Position numbers and translations under genes: made by a program
The notes under the pieces: model-generated
What the model was told of the DNA's origin: nothing
The model's database searches: none
The model's input: the letters and a program-made list of their open reading frames with translations, nothing else
Origin: Pseudomonadota bacterium
GTDB lineage: Bacteria > Pseudomonadota > Alphaproteobacteria > Rhizobiales > Xanthobacteraceae
Assembly: GCA_023435725.1 (NCBI GenBank)
Contig: JAEYRD010000050.1
Span: 1 to 64,000, forward strand
Length of the DNA: 64,000 bases
Direction of reading: 5' to 3'
In this document: piece by piece, positions 1-7,910 of the stretch
How the letters are laid out: every line of letters begins with the position of its first letter
How positions within the stretch are numbered: position 1 is the stretch's first letter

Positions 1-1771
1 CGCCAGGGCGTGTGCTTCCCACCTCGTCGAGCGGCAGGTCCAGCACCTCCTCGAACTCGACGATGTTGTCGATCTCCGTCCCCATCGCGATGTTGGTGAC
101 GCGCTCGAGGATAAACTCGACGACGACAGGCACACGGTACTTGGCCATCAATTCACGTGCCGCGGCGAACGCGGCCTGTGTGTCCCTGGGATCAGTGACG
201 CGGATCGCCTTGCAACCGAGTCCTTCGGCGACCGCGACATGGTCGACGCCGTAGACGCCGATCTCGGGCGCGTTGATGTTCTCGAAGGAGAGCTGGACGT
301 GGTAGTCCATGTCGAAACCGCGCTGGGCCTGCCGGATCAGGCCGAGATAGGAATTGTTCACGACGACGTGGATGTAAGGCAGGTTGAACTGCGCCCCGAC
401 CGCGAGCTCCTCGATCAGGAACTGGAAGTCGTAGTCGCCCGACAGCGCGACGATCTCTCGTTCCGGACACGCTGCGCGTACGCCAAGCGCCGCAGGCAAG
501 GTCCAGCCGAGCGGCCCGGCCTGCCCGGCATTGATCCAGTTGCGAGGCTTGTAAACGCCCAAGAACTGCGCGCCAGCGATCTGCGACAGGCCGATCACCG
601 TGACATAGGTGGTGTCGCGGCCGAACGCCTTGTTCATCTCCTCGTAGACGCGCTGCGGCTTGATCGGGACATTATCAAAGTGGCTCTTGCGCATCATCGT
701 CCGCTTGCGGTCGCGGCAGGAAGCGGGCCACGCTTGGCGCTCGCGTAACCTGCCCGACCGGCGCCACTCCCTGGCGACGGAGACGAAGAGCTCGAGCGCG
801 GCCTTCGCGTCCGAGACAATGCCGAGATCGGGATTGAACACACGCCCGATCTGGGTCGGCTCAACGTCGACGTGCACGAAAGTGCGGCCCTTGGTGTAGG
901 TCTCGACCGAGCCGGTGTGCCGGTTGGCCCAGCGATTGCCGATGCCGAGCACGAAGTCGGACTCCAGCAGCGTCGCGTTACCGTAGCGGTGGCTGGTCTG
1001 CAGACCGACCATGCCGGCCATCAACACGTGGTCGTCGGGAATCGCACCCCATCCCATCAGCGTCGGCACCACAGGCACGTTGGCGATCTCCGCGAATTCG
1101 ACCAGCAGATCCGAGGCGTCGGCATTGATGATGCCGCCGCCCGCGACGATCAGTGGGCGCTCGGCCGCGTTGAGCATCTCCAGCGCCTTCTCGACCTGCT
1201 TGCGGGTCGCGGTGGGCTTGTAGACCGGCAGCGGCTCATAGGTCTCATCGTCGAACTCGATCTCGGCGAGCTGTACGTCCAGCGGCATGTCGATCAACAC
1301 CGGGCCCGGCCGGCCCGACCGCATCACATGGAAGGCCTGGCTGAACACCCGCGGCACCAGCGCGGGCTCCCGCACGGTCACGGCCCATTTGGTCACGGGC
1401 TTTGCGATCGACTCGATGTCGACGGCTTGAAAATCCTCCTTGTAGAGCCTGGCGCGCGGCGCTTGCCCGGTAATGCAGAGGATTGGAATGGAATCCGCGA
1501 TCGCCGAATAGAGCCCGGTGATCATGTCGGTGCCGGCCGGCCCCGACGTGCCGATACAGACGCCGATATTGCCGGCCCTCGCCCGCGTATAGCCTTCCGC
1601 CATGTGCGAGGCGCCCTCGACATGGCGCGCGAGGATGTGGCGGATCGAGCCGCGCTTCTTCAGCGCCGAGTAAAGCGGATTGATTGCGGCTCCGGGAACG
1701 CCGAAGGCGGTGGAGATCCCCTCCTTCTCCAGAATTCGCACGGCTGCATCGACGGCTCGCATCTTCGCCAT
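1..1771 (-). CDS. gcl: Glyoxylate carboligase (tartronate-semialdehyde synthase), 3' end cut by window
   Basis: This ThDP-dependent enzyme joins two glyoxylates to tartronate semialdehyde and CO2 in the cytoplasm. The reading frame starts MAKMRAVDAA and runs through the window edge, so about 590 codons are visible of a family length near 595. The position that is the catalytic Glu in most ThDP enzymes is Val51 here (ARHVEGASH), the hallmark of Gcl. The C-terminal ThDP/Mg motif GDYDF followed by NNSYLGL is present. A purine-rich stretch before the start fits an RBS, and a second in-frame Met lies three codons in. It is the last gene of a minus-strand group with adenine deaminase and a TTT transporter. 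Glyoxylate could come from purine breakdown (ade) or from oxalyl-CoA reduction; the sequence does not decide which. Confidence 0.93.
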   Translation of the reverse strand, partial: MAKMRAVDAAVRILEKEGISTAFGVPGAAINPLYSALKKRGSIRHILARHVEGASHMAEGYTRARAGNIGVCIGTSGPAGTDMITGLYSAIADSIPILCITGQAPRARLYKEDFQAVDIESIAKPVTKWAVTVREPALVPRVFSQAFHVMRSGRPGPVLIDMPLDVQLAEIEFDDETYEPLPVYKPTATRKQVEKALEMLNAAERPLIVAGGGIINADASDLLVEFAEIANVPVVPTLMGWGAIPDDHVLMAGMVGLQTSHRYGNATLLESDFVLGIGNRWANRHTGSVETYTKGRTFVHVDVEPTQIGRVFNPDLGIVSDAKAALELFVSVAREWRRSGRLRERQAWPASCRDRKRTMMRKSHFDNVPIKPQRVYEEMNKAFGRDTTYVTVIGLSQIAGAQFLGVYKPRNWINAGQAGPLGWTLPAALGVRAACPEREIVALSGDYDFQFLIEELAVGAQFNLPYIHVVVNNSYLGLIRQAQRGFDMDYHVQLSFENINAPEIGVYGVDHVAVAEGLGCKAIRVTDPRDTQAAFAAARELMAKYRVPVVVEFILERVTNIAMGTEIDNIVEFEEVLDLPLDEVGSTRPG

Positions 1772-1923
1772 ATCGGACCTCGCTCAAGTTGCGTCAGCGA
1801 GCGAGATCATCGGGCGCGAAGAAGCCGATCTCAACGAGATCGATTTTATTTTCCACGATGCGGCAGCCGCAAAAAAATCGCGGCGGTCTCAATCGGTTAG
1901 ATCGAGAGATGCGTGAAAGCGGA

Positions 1924-3726
1924 TCACTCGAACAGCGGTGCCAGCTCCATCTGTGGCACCAGCACGAGGCCCTTGTCGGTGATGCGAATTTCCGGAATGA
2001 CCGATAGAGGAATCAAATTGAAGCCCATGTAGGGGATGGTGCAGCCGGCGTCCGCCCATTCCTTCTTCAGCGCCTTGACCTCTTCGGCCACCTCGGTGAC
2101 GCGCTTGTCGGAAAGCAGGCCTGCAATTGGCAGCGGGACCAGCGCCCTCACCTCACCCTCGGCGACGACGCAGACACCGCCCTGGCGCGCCTTGATCGCA
2201 GCGATTGCTGCCTGCATATCGGCCTCGTTGGTTCCGGCAACGATGATGTTATGGCTGTCGTGCCCGACGCTGGAGGCGACCGCGCCGCGCTTGAGGCCGA
2301 AGTCCTTCAATAGCCCATGGGCGACATTGCCTGCCGACTTGCCGTGGCGCTCGACCACGGTGACGAAGCACAGGCCGTAGCGCGCGAACAGCGATGGCCA
2401 ATCCTTTGCGGGCTCGATCGCGACCTTCTCGTGGATCAGCGTGATGCCCGGCAGCGCGGTCTTGATCGCGTTGACGGTGCAGGCTTTCGCCGGCAGCTCT
2501 GGCGTCAGCCTCACCTTCTCCGGCAGCTTCACGGTCGCATAGGCCGCCTTCGGATACTGATAACGCTGCGCCAGCGCCTGATCGAGCCGCGGCGTGATCC
2601 TGCCGTGCTCGACGACGAGCTCGCCGCCATACCAGGTGCATTGCGGCTTGAGCTGATCGTCCATCAGCACGAGATCGGCACGGCGGCCACCGCCGAGCCC
2701 ACCGATATCGCCTTCCATGCCGAAGCGGGTGGCGCCATGCAACGAGCCCATCGACCACGCCTGCTCCGGCGACATACCCGCCTTCACCGCCTCGCGCACC
2801 ACCCAGTCGAGGCCGAACAGCAGGAGATCGTCAGCGTCGCGGTCGTCGGTGCACACTGCCGTGCGCTTATGCGAGGCACCGAGCTCGGTGATGGTGCGGA
2901 TCGCCTGCGGCAGTGAATGCCAGGGTGTCGTGGGCGGACCGCCGCGCAGGAAAACCCAGACGCCGGCATCGAGCAGGTCGTCGGCGATGTCACGGTCGAT
3001 CGCCTCATGCGTATCGGTGACGCCGCTCGCCGCATAGGCCGCGACGAATTCGCGGCCGTAGACATGGCCGGACACCGGCCGGCCGCGCTTCAAGGCGGCA
3101 GCGAGGATCGCGTGGCTGCGTTCGTCGCCCATCGTCACCGGCACAAAATCCATCTTCTCGCCGAGTGCAACGGCTTCGGGCCACCGGTCGAACAGGCCGG
3201 CGATCTTGTCCGGCGTGAGGTCGCCGCCTGCAGTCTCGAGTTCGGCCGAGGTCGCTGGGACAGTCGACGGCACGGTCAAGAAGATGGAGAGCGGCGCTTC
3301 GCGCGCGTCCTCCAGCATCGCCTCGACGCCGGCAACGTCCATGACGTTGCCGATCTCGTGGCTGTCGCAGAAGATCGTCGTGGTGCCGTTGAGCAGCGCG
3401 GCCTCGGCATAGGCACAGGCGGTCACCATCGAGGATTCGATGTGGATGTGCGGATCGACCAGCCCCGGCGCGATGATGCCGCCAGCCGCGTCGTAGAGCG
3501 GCACACCGCTCCAGGCCGTCTTCGCCGCGCCGGCCGGCTTCACCGCGGCGATGCGGCCGCCGGTGATCCAGACTTCGCGGTTTGCGTGGATGCGCTCCGA
3601 ATAGGTCGAGAGCACTCGCGCCCCCGTGACGACGAGATCCGGCGCGACGCGAGCTGAGGCAACGTCGGCCAGGCGCCGCGTCATGCTGTGCAGCGGCGCG
3701 ACGGCAAAGCGGGTGAGTTTGGTCAT
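1924..3726 (-). CDS. ade: Adenine deaminase
   Basis: Hydrolyses adenine to hypoxanthine and ammonia. The 600-residue protein is a full-length amidohydrolase of the bacterial adenine deaminase (Ade) type. It has the N-terminal metal motif PGLVDPHIHIESSMV near residue 90, the AGL..GGRRADLVLMDD segment in the middle, and the Ade-specific C-terminal domain with SSVGHDSHNIIVAG. An upstream extension of 20 codons is open, but the start at MTKLTRFAV fits the family. It lies between the TTT transporter and gcl on the same strand. Because adenine can be broken down through urate and allantoin to glyoxylate, adjacency to gcl suggests a purine-to-glyoxylate route (inference). The enzyme is not homologous to adenosine deaminase. 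Confidence 0.93.
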   Translation of the reverse strand: MTKLTRFAVAPLHSMTRRLADVASARVAPDLVVTGARVLSTYSERIHANREVWITGGRIAAVKPAGAAKTAWSGVPLYDAAGGIIAPGLVDPHIHIESSMVTACAYAEAALLNGTTTIFCDSHEIGNVMDVAGVEAMLEDAREAPLSIFLTVPSTVPATSAELETAGGDLTPDKIAGLFDRWPEAVALGEKMDFVPVTMGDERSHAILAAALKRGRPVSGHVYGREFVAAYAASGVTDTHEAIDRDIADDLLDAGVWVFLRGGPPTTPWHSLPQAIRTITELGASHKRTAVCTDDRDADDLLLFGLDWVVREAVKAGMSPEQAWSMGSLHGATRFGMEGDIGGLGGGRRADLVLMDDQLKPQCTWYGGELVVEHGRITPRLDQALAQRYQYPKAAYATVKLPEKVRLTPELPAKACTVNAIKTALPGITLIHEKVAIEPAKDWPSLFARYGLCFVTVVERHGKSAGNVAHGLLKDFGLKRGAVASSVGHDSHNIIVAGTNEADMQAAIAAIKARQGGVCVVAEGEVRALVPLPIAGLLSDKRVTEVAEEVKALKKEWADAGCTIPYMGFNLIPLSVIPEIRITDKGLVLVPQMELAPLFE

Positions 3727-3846
3727 GGGGCTCTCGCTTGACGGGAACAGCCCAGCGATGGTTGCGCCCCCACGCGACACGGGCAACTCAAATAAAACGG
3801 CATGCCTGCTTACGCATTGGGCAAGTGCGCCGGCTTGAGAGTTCCG

Positions 3847-5349
3847 CTAATCCTCGTTCGCCTTGAACCGCCCGAGCCCCTTAAGAACGAAAGGTGCCAG
3901 CAGCGCGACCAGCGCCACTGCGAGCAGCGTGGCCGAGATCGGGCTCTGGACCAGCGTCATGGGATCACCGAGGCTGATCGCGAGCGCGCGACGCAACTGG
4001 CTCTCGGCGATCGGACCGAGGATCAGGCCGACGACGACGGGCGCGATCGGAAAGTCGAACCGCCGCATTAGGAAGCCGAGTACGCCAAAACCAGCCAGCA
4101 TCGACAATTCGACCACCGACGGCTTTGCGGCGATGGTGCCCATGGTCGCGAAGACGAGGATGCCGGCATAGAGCCACGGCTGCGGGATCGCGAGCAGCCG
4201 CACCCACAGGCCAACGAGCGGGAGGTTGAGCACGAGCAGCATGCAATTGGCGATGAACAGGCTCGCGATCAGGCCCCACACCAGATCGGGCCGCTCGGCG
4301 AACAGCAGCGGCCCCGGGTTGAGGCCGTACTGCTGGAATCCCGCCAGCATCATCGCGGCCGTCGCCGAGGTCGGCAGCCCGAGCGTCAGGAGCGGCACCA
4401 GCGTGCCGGCGGCCGAGGCATTGTTGGCAGCTTCCGGTCCCGCGACGCCTTCGATCGCGCCCTTGCCGAACTCTTCCGGATGTTTGGTGAGCCGCTTCTC
4501 GGTCGAATAGGACAGGAAGGTCGGGATCTCGGCGCCGCCCGCGGGCAGCGCGCCGATCGGGAAGCCGAACATGGTGCCGCGCAGCCACGGCTTCCACGAC
4601 CGCTTCCAGTCTTCCTTGGTCATCCACAGCGAGCCGCGCACCGGCTCGAGCTTCTCCTCGGTGTGATGGCGGCGCGATGCGACGTAGAGAGCCTCGCCTA
4701 CCGCGAACAGGCCGACCGCAAGCGTCGTCACCTCAACGCCGTCGAGCAGTTCGGGGACGCCGAACGCGAGCCGCGCCTGGCCGGTCAGCTTGTCGATGCC
4801 GACGAGGCCGAGCGTCAGGCCGATGAACAGGCTGGTCAGGCCGCGGATCGGGGAATCACCGAAGGTCGCCGACACCGTGACGAAAGCGACGCACATCAGC
4901 GCAAAATAATCCTCGGGACCAAAGCGCACGGCGAAATCGACCAGCCACGGCGCGAGGAACGCGAGCCCGATGGTGGCGATGGTGCCGGCGACGAAGGAGC
5001 CGATCGCGGATGTCGCGAGCGCCGGCCCGCCTCGGCCGGCCTTGGCCATCTTGTTGCCTTCGAGCGCGGTCGCCATCGACGCGCTCTCGCCGGGCGTGTT
5101 GATCAGGATCGCTGTGGTCGATCCGCCATACATGCCGCCATAATAGATGCCGGCAAACATGATCAGCGAGCCACCTGGGTCGAGCTTGTACGTCACCGGC
5201 AGCAGCAGCGCGACCGTCAGCGCCGGGCCGATGCCTGGCAACACGCCCACCGCCGTGCCGAGGAACACGCCGATCAGCGCATAAAGCAGGTTCATCGGCT
5301 GGACAGCGACCGCCATGCCGTGGGCGAGCGCTGCGAAAGTGTCCATCAC
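3847..5349 (-). CDS. Tripartite tricarboxylate transporter large membrane subunit (TctA family)
   Basis: The 500-residue polytopic inner-membrane protein is the 12-TM permease of a TTT system, which moves carboxylates using a periplasmic binding protein. It has the TctA signatures GVLPGIGPALTVALLLP near residue 40 and GGSTTAILINTPGESAS near residue 75, plus the internal repeat of that pattern (GFPIGALPAGGAEIPTFLS). The start overlaps the stop of the small subunit by 4 bp, so translation is coupled. The substrate cannot be read from the sequence; the neighbours (ade, gcl) hint at a small carboxylate or purine-derived acid. Confidence 0.92.
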   Translation of the reverse strand: MMDTFAALAHGMAVAVQPMNLLYALIGVFLGTAVGVLPGIGPALTVALLLPVTYKLDPGGSLIMFAGIYYGGMYGGSTTAILINTPGESASMATALEGNKMAKAGRGGPALATSAIGSFVAGTIATIGLAFLAPWLVDFAVRFGPEDYFALMCVAFVTVSATFGDSPIRGLTSLFIGLTLGLVGIDKLTGQARLAFGVPELLDGVEVTTLAVGLFAVGEALYVASRRHHTEEKLEPVRGSLWMTKEDWKRSWKPWLRGTMFGFPIGALPAGGAEIPTFLSYSTEKRLTKHPEEFGKGAIEGVAGPEAANNASAAGTLVPLLTLGLPTSATAAMMLAGFQQYGLNPGPLLFAERPDLVWGLIASLFIANCMLLVLNLPLVGLWVRLLAIPQPWLYAGILVFATMGTIAAKPSVVELSMLAGFGVLGFLMRRFDFPIAPVVVGLILGPIAESQLRRALAISLGDPMTLVQSPISATLLAVALVALLAPFVLKGLGRFKANED

Positions 5350-5831
5350 AGCAATCGCTCCAGCGGGCCGGTCGGAAGGCTCAGCGTCAACAGCCGGTCG
5401 AACGCGAGATAGATGAGGGTCGACATCACGATGGCGATGACACAGTCGACAACGATGGCGCGGCGCCCGAAGGCGGCCGACGTCGTCACGAACAGCGCCG
5501 ACGTCGCCAGGATGAAGCCGCCGCCGAAGCCGATAATGGCGATCAGCAGCGCGAGCCCAACGAGGATCAGAACCACGGGCACCGGATCGGCGCTCTCGCG
5601 CGCCGGCAGGCTACCGCGCAGCGCATCGACGAAATTGCCGATCGCAAGCAACGCCAGGCCGCTGGCGACCACGACCGGCATCGCCTCCGGCCCCATCCCG
5701 TACATCGCGGTGGATTGCAGGCCGCGCGCGTCCCAAACCAGCACCGCGGCAAGTAGCGCGAGTAATGCCGCGATGACGATGCCGGCGCGATCGACGCGCC
5801 GCGCGGGCTGGACGCGATCGCCTGAGGTCAT
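5346..5831 (-). CDS. Tripartite tricarboxylate transporter small membrane subunit (TctB family)
   Basis: The 161-residue protein has about four hydrophobic helices (VIAALLALLAAVLVWDARG, MPVVVASGLALLAIGNFV, VVLILVGLALLIAIIGF and a C-terminal helix), the layout of TctB. Its start overlaps the binding-protein stop by 4 bp and its stop overlaps the tctA-type start by 4 bp, so the three genes are a tight operon. TctB proteins are poorly conserved, so family assignment rests on size, topology and position. Confidence 0.88.
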   Translation of the reverse strand: MTSGDRVQPARRVDRAGIVIAALLALLAAVLVWDARGLQSTAMYGMGPEAMPVVVASGLALLAIGNFVDALRGSLPARESADPVPVVLILVGLALLIAIIGFGGGFILATSALFVTTSAAFGRRAIVVDCVIAIVMSTLIYLAFDRLLTLSLPTGPLERLL

Positions 5832-6796
5832 GACTTGACCAGGCCGACCGACCTCAGCACGTCGGTGACGCGCACAGTTTCCTTCTTCAGGAAGTCGGCG
5901 AAAGCGTCGCCGCCGAGATAGGCGTCCTCCCAGCCCTTCTGCTTGAGGATCTCCTTCCAGGCATCCGACTTCACCATCTTCTCGACCGCATCGCTGAGCG
6001 TCTTGCGCTGCTCCGGCGTGATGCCGGGAGGCGCGACCACCGAACGCCAGTTGGCGATCACGAGGTCGATGCCCTGCTCCCTGAACGTCGGGATGTCGCT
6101 GCCTACGATGCGCTTCTCCGAAGTCACGCCGATCGCGCGCAGCTTGCCGGACTTGATCTGCCCTTCATATTCGCTCAGCCCCGAAATGCCCGCGGTGACC
6201 TTGCCGCCGAGGATCGCCGCCAGTGACTCGCCACCGCCGGAGAACGGGATGTAGTTGATCTTCTTCGCGTCGGCGCCGACGGCGCCCGCGAACAACGCCG
6301 CCATCACATGGTCGACGCCGCCAGCCGAGCCGCCGGCGAAGGTCACCTTGGCGATATCGGCCTTCACCGCAGCGGCCAGATCCTGTGCAGTCTTGATCGG
6401 CGAATTCGCCGGCACCACGATCACCTGGATTTCCTCGGTGAGACGCGCGATCGGCGTCACCTGCTCGAGCGTCACCGGCGACTTGTTCATGGCGAGCGCG
6501 CCGACCATGACGAAACCGTTGACCATCAGCTGGTTGCCATCGCCCTTGGCGCCGTTGACGAACTGGGCGATGCCGACGCTGCCACCGGCGCCGGGAACGT
6601 TGGTGACCTGCACACTGCGCGCGACGCCGGAAGCGACCAGCGCCTGCTGCATCGAGCGCGCGGTCTGGTCCCAGCCACCGCCCGGTGCCGCCGGCGCCAT
6701 CAGCTTGAGCTCAAGCTGCTGGGCAAAGGTCGGCGTGCCCAGCGCAAGGGTCAGCGCAACGGCTGCGCCGACAAGGCGCGCGGGAAATTGAAACAT
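5828..6796 (-). CDS. Tripartite tricarboxylate transporter substrate-binding protein (TctC/Bug family)
   Basis: The 322-residue periplasmic protein has a signal peptide (LVGAAVALTLALGTPTFAQ, cleavage near residue 25) and Bug-family features: the APAAPGGGWDQTARSMQQAL segment near residue 34, the NVPGAGGSVGIAQ loop near residue 65, and PFSGGGESLAAILGGKV near residue 195. Bug proteins bind carboxylates through two water-mediated contacts; the ligand cannot be told here. It is first in the transporter operon, about 100 bp downstream of the IclR gene on the same strand. Confidence 0.92.
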   Translation of the reverse strand: MFQFPARLVGAAVALTLALGTPTFAQQLELKLMAPAAPGGGWDQTARSMQQALVASGVARSVQVTNVPGAGGSVGIAQFVNGAKGDGNQLMVNGFVMVGALAMNKSPVTLEQVTPIARLTEEIQVIVVPANSPIKTAQDLAAAVKADIAKVTFAGGSAGGVDHVMAALFAGAVGADAKKINYIPFSGGGESLAAILGGKVTAGISGLSEYEGQIKSGKLRAIGVTSEKRIVGSDIPTFREQGIDLVIANWRSVVAPPGITPEQRKTLSDAVEKMVKSDAWKEILKQKGWEDAYLGGDAFADFLKKETVRVTDVLRSVGLVKS

Positions 6797-6900
6797 GAGG
6801 GCATTCTCCAGGCTCGTGCGGACGTTTGCCGCATTGTGTCGTTTGGTCGCATATCAGCCAAAACGGCCGATGCTGTCCAGCGACAGAGCCCGATTCCTTG

Positions 6901-7734
6901 TTAGTCAGACTTCGGCATCACCCCGCCGAGCGCGATCGTCAGTTCGCCCGCGACTTCGCGCACGATTTGGCCGATTTCCGGCAATCTGTCGTCGGTCAGG
7001 CGGCTGGTCATGCCCGACACGGAAATCGCCGCGAGCGGCTCGGCACAGTCGTTGTAGACTACTGCGGCAATACAGCGCAGGCCCATGCAGGCCTCTTCAT
7101 CGTCGAGCGCGTAGCCCTGCTTTCGGATAGCTGCGAGCTCCTTGAACAGGTCGCTCGGCCGCACGATCGACTTCTCCGTCAGCCTGGGCATGCCGTGATG
7201 CCGAATGACGGCGCCGACATCCTCGTCGGAATAGGTCGCGAGCACCGCCTTGCCGACGCCTGAAGTCACCATCGCAACACGGCCGCCGACCTTGGTCAGC
7301 GAGCGCATGATCTCGCGGCTCTCCATGCGGGTCAGCACGATGATGAATTCGTCGTCGACCACCGCAAGGTTGGCGGTCTCGCGCGTGAGATCCCGCAGCT
7401 TGCGCAAGTAAGGAATTGCCTGCGCGGTGAAATTGCGCCGCCGCGCAAAGCTCGCACCGACCGTGAAGCTGCGCACGCCGACATGCCATTTGGACTCGGC
7501 GCGGTCGAACTGCACGAAGCGCCGGCTTTCGAGCGTTGCCAGCAGGCGGTGCACGGTGGAGGCCGACAGGCCGGTGCGGACGGCGAGATCGCTGAGGCGA
7601 TAGCCTTCGTCGTCCTCAGCCAGGGTCTCGAGGATCGACAGTGCGCGATCGACGGACTGCACCCCGCCGTCGCGGTCGGCCTCCGATGCCGATCGAGGCT
7701 CGAGCGATTTGCGCCGGATCACGTTCTTGCTCAT
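6901..7734 (-). CDS. IclR family transcriptional regulator
   Basis: The 277-residue cytoplasmic DNA-binding protein has an N-terminal winged HTH (ALSILETLAEDDEGYRLSDL, then TGLSASTVHRLLATLESRRFV) and a C-terminal IclR effector domain (GVGKAVLATYSDEDV, GYALDDEEACMGLRCIAA, AISVSGMTSRL). The start at MSKNVIRRK has an AGG a few bases upstream; a second ATG four codons earlier (7746) is possible. It lies immediately upstream of the TTT-ade-gcl group on the same strand. IclR members often control glyoxylate and aromatic acid genes, so it probably governs this group. Confidence 0.9.
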   Translation of the reverse strand: MSKNVIRRKSLEPRSASEADRDGGVQSVDRALSILETLAEDDEGYRLSDLAVRTGLSASTVHRLLATLESRRFVQFDRAESKWHVGVRSFTVGASFARRRNFTAQAIPYLRKLRDLTRETANLAVVDDEFIIVLTRMESREIMRSLTKVGGRVAMVTSGVGKAVLATYSDEDVGAVIRHHGMPRLTEKSIVRPSDLFKELAAIRKQGYALDDEEACMGLRCIAAVVYNDCAEPLAAISVSGMTSRLTDDRLPEIGQIVREVAGELTIALGGVMPKSD

Positions 7735-7756
7735 CGCGACCTGCATTCGTTCTTAT

Positions 7757-7905
7757 TCCCCTCTCCCCGCTTGCGGGGAGAGGGTTAGGGTGAGGGGGAG
7801 TCTCCGCGGACACGGCGGCAGTTAGACTCGCGGAAGCTTCCCCTCATCCGAATTCGATCTGTGATCGAATTCGACCTCTCCCCGCAGGCGGGGAGAGGTG
7901 AAGTA
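7757..7905. repeat. Intergenic palindromic repeat element (CTCTCCCCGC type)
   Basis: Two strong hairpins lie here. One at 7759-7784 has 12-bp arms (CCCTCTCCCCGC, loop TT). One at 7874-7899 also has 12-bp arms (ACCTCTCCCCGC, loop AG). Between them is a third palindrome, GAATTCGATC with a TGT loop, at 7850-7872. The outer stems are near-identical copies of each other. The layout matches the mosaic palindromic repeats common between Bradyrhizobium genes. It separates the IclR gene from the acyl-CoA synthetase gene and could act as a terminator or mRNA stabiliser for the latter. Confidence 0.8.
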
Positions 7906-7910
7906 GCAGT

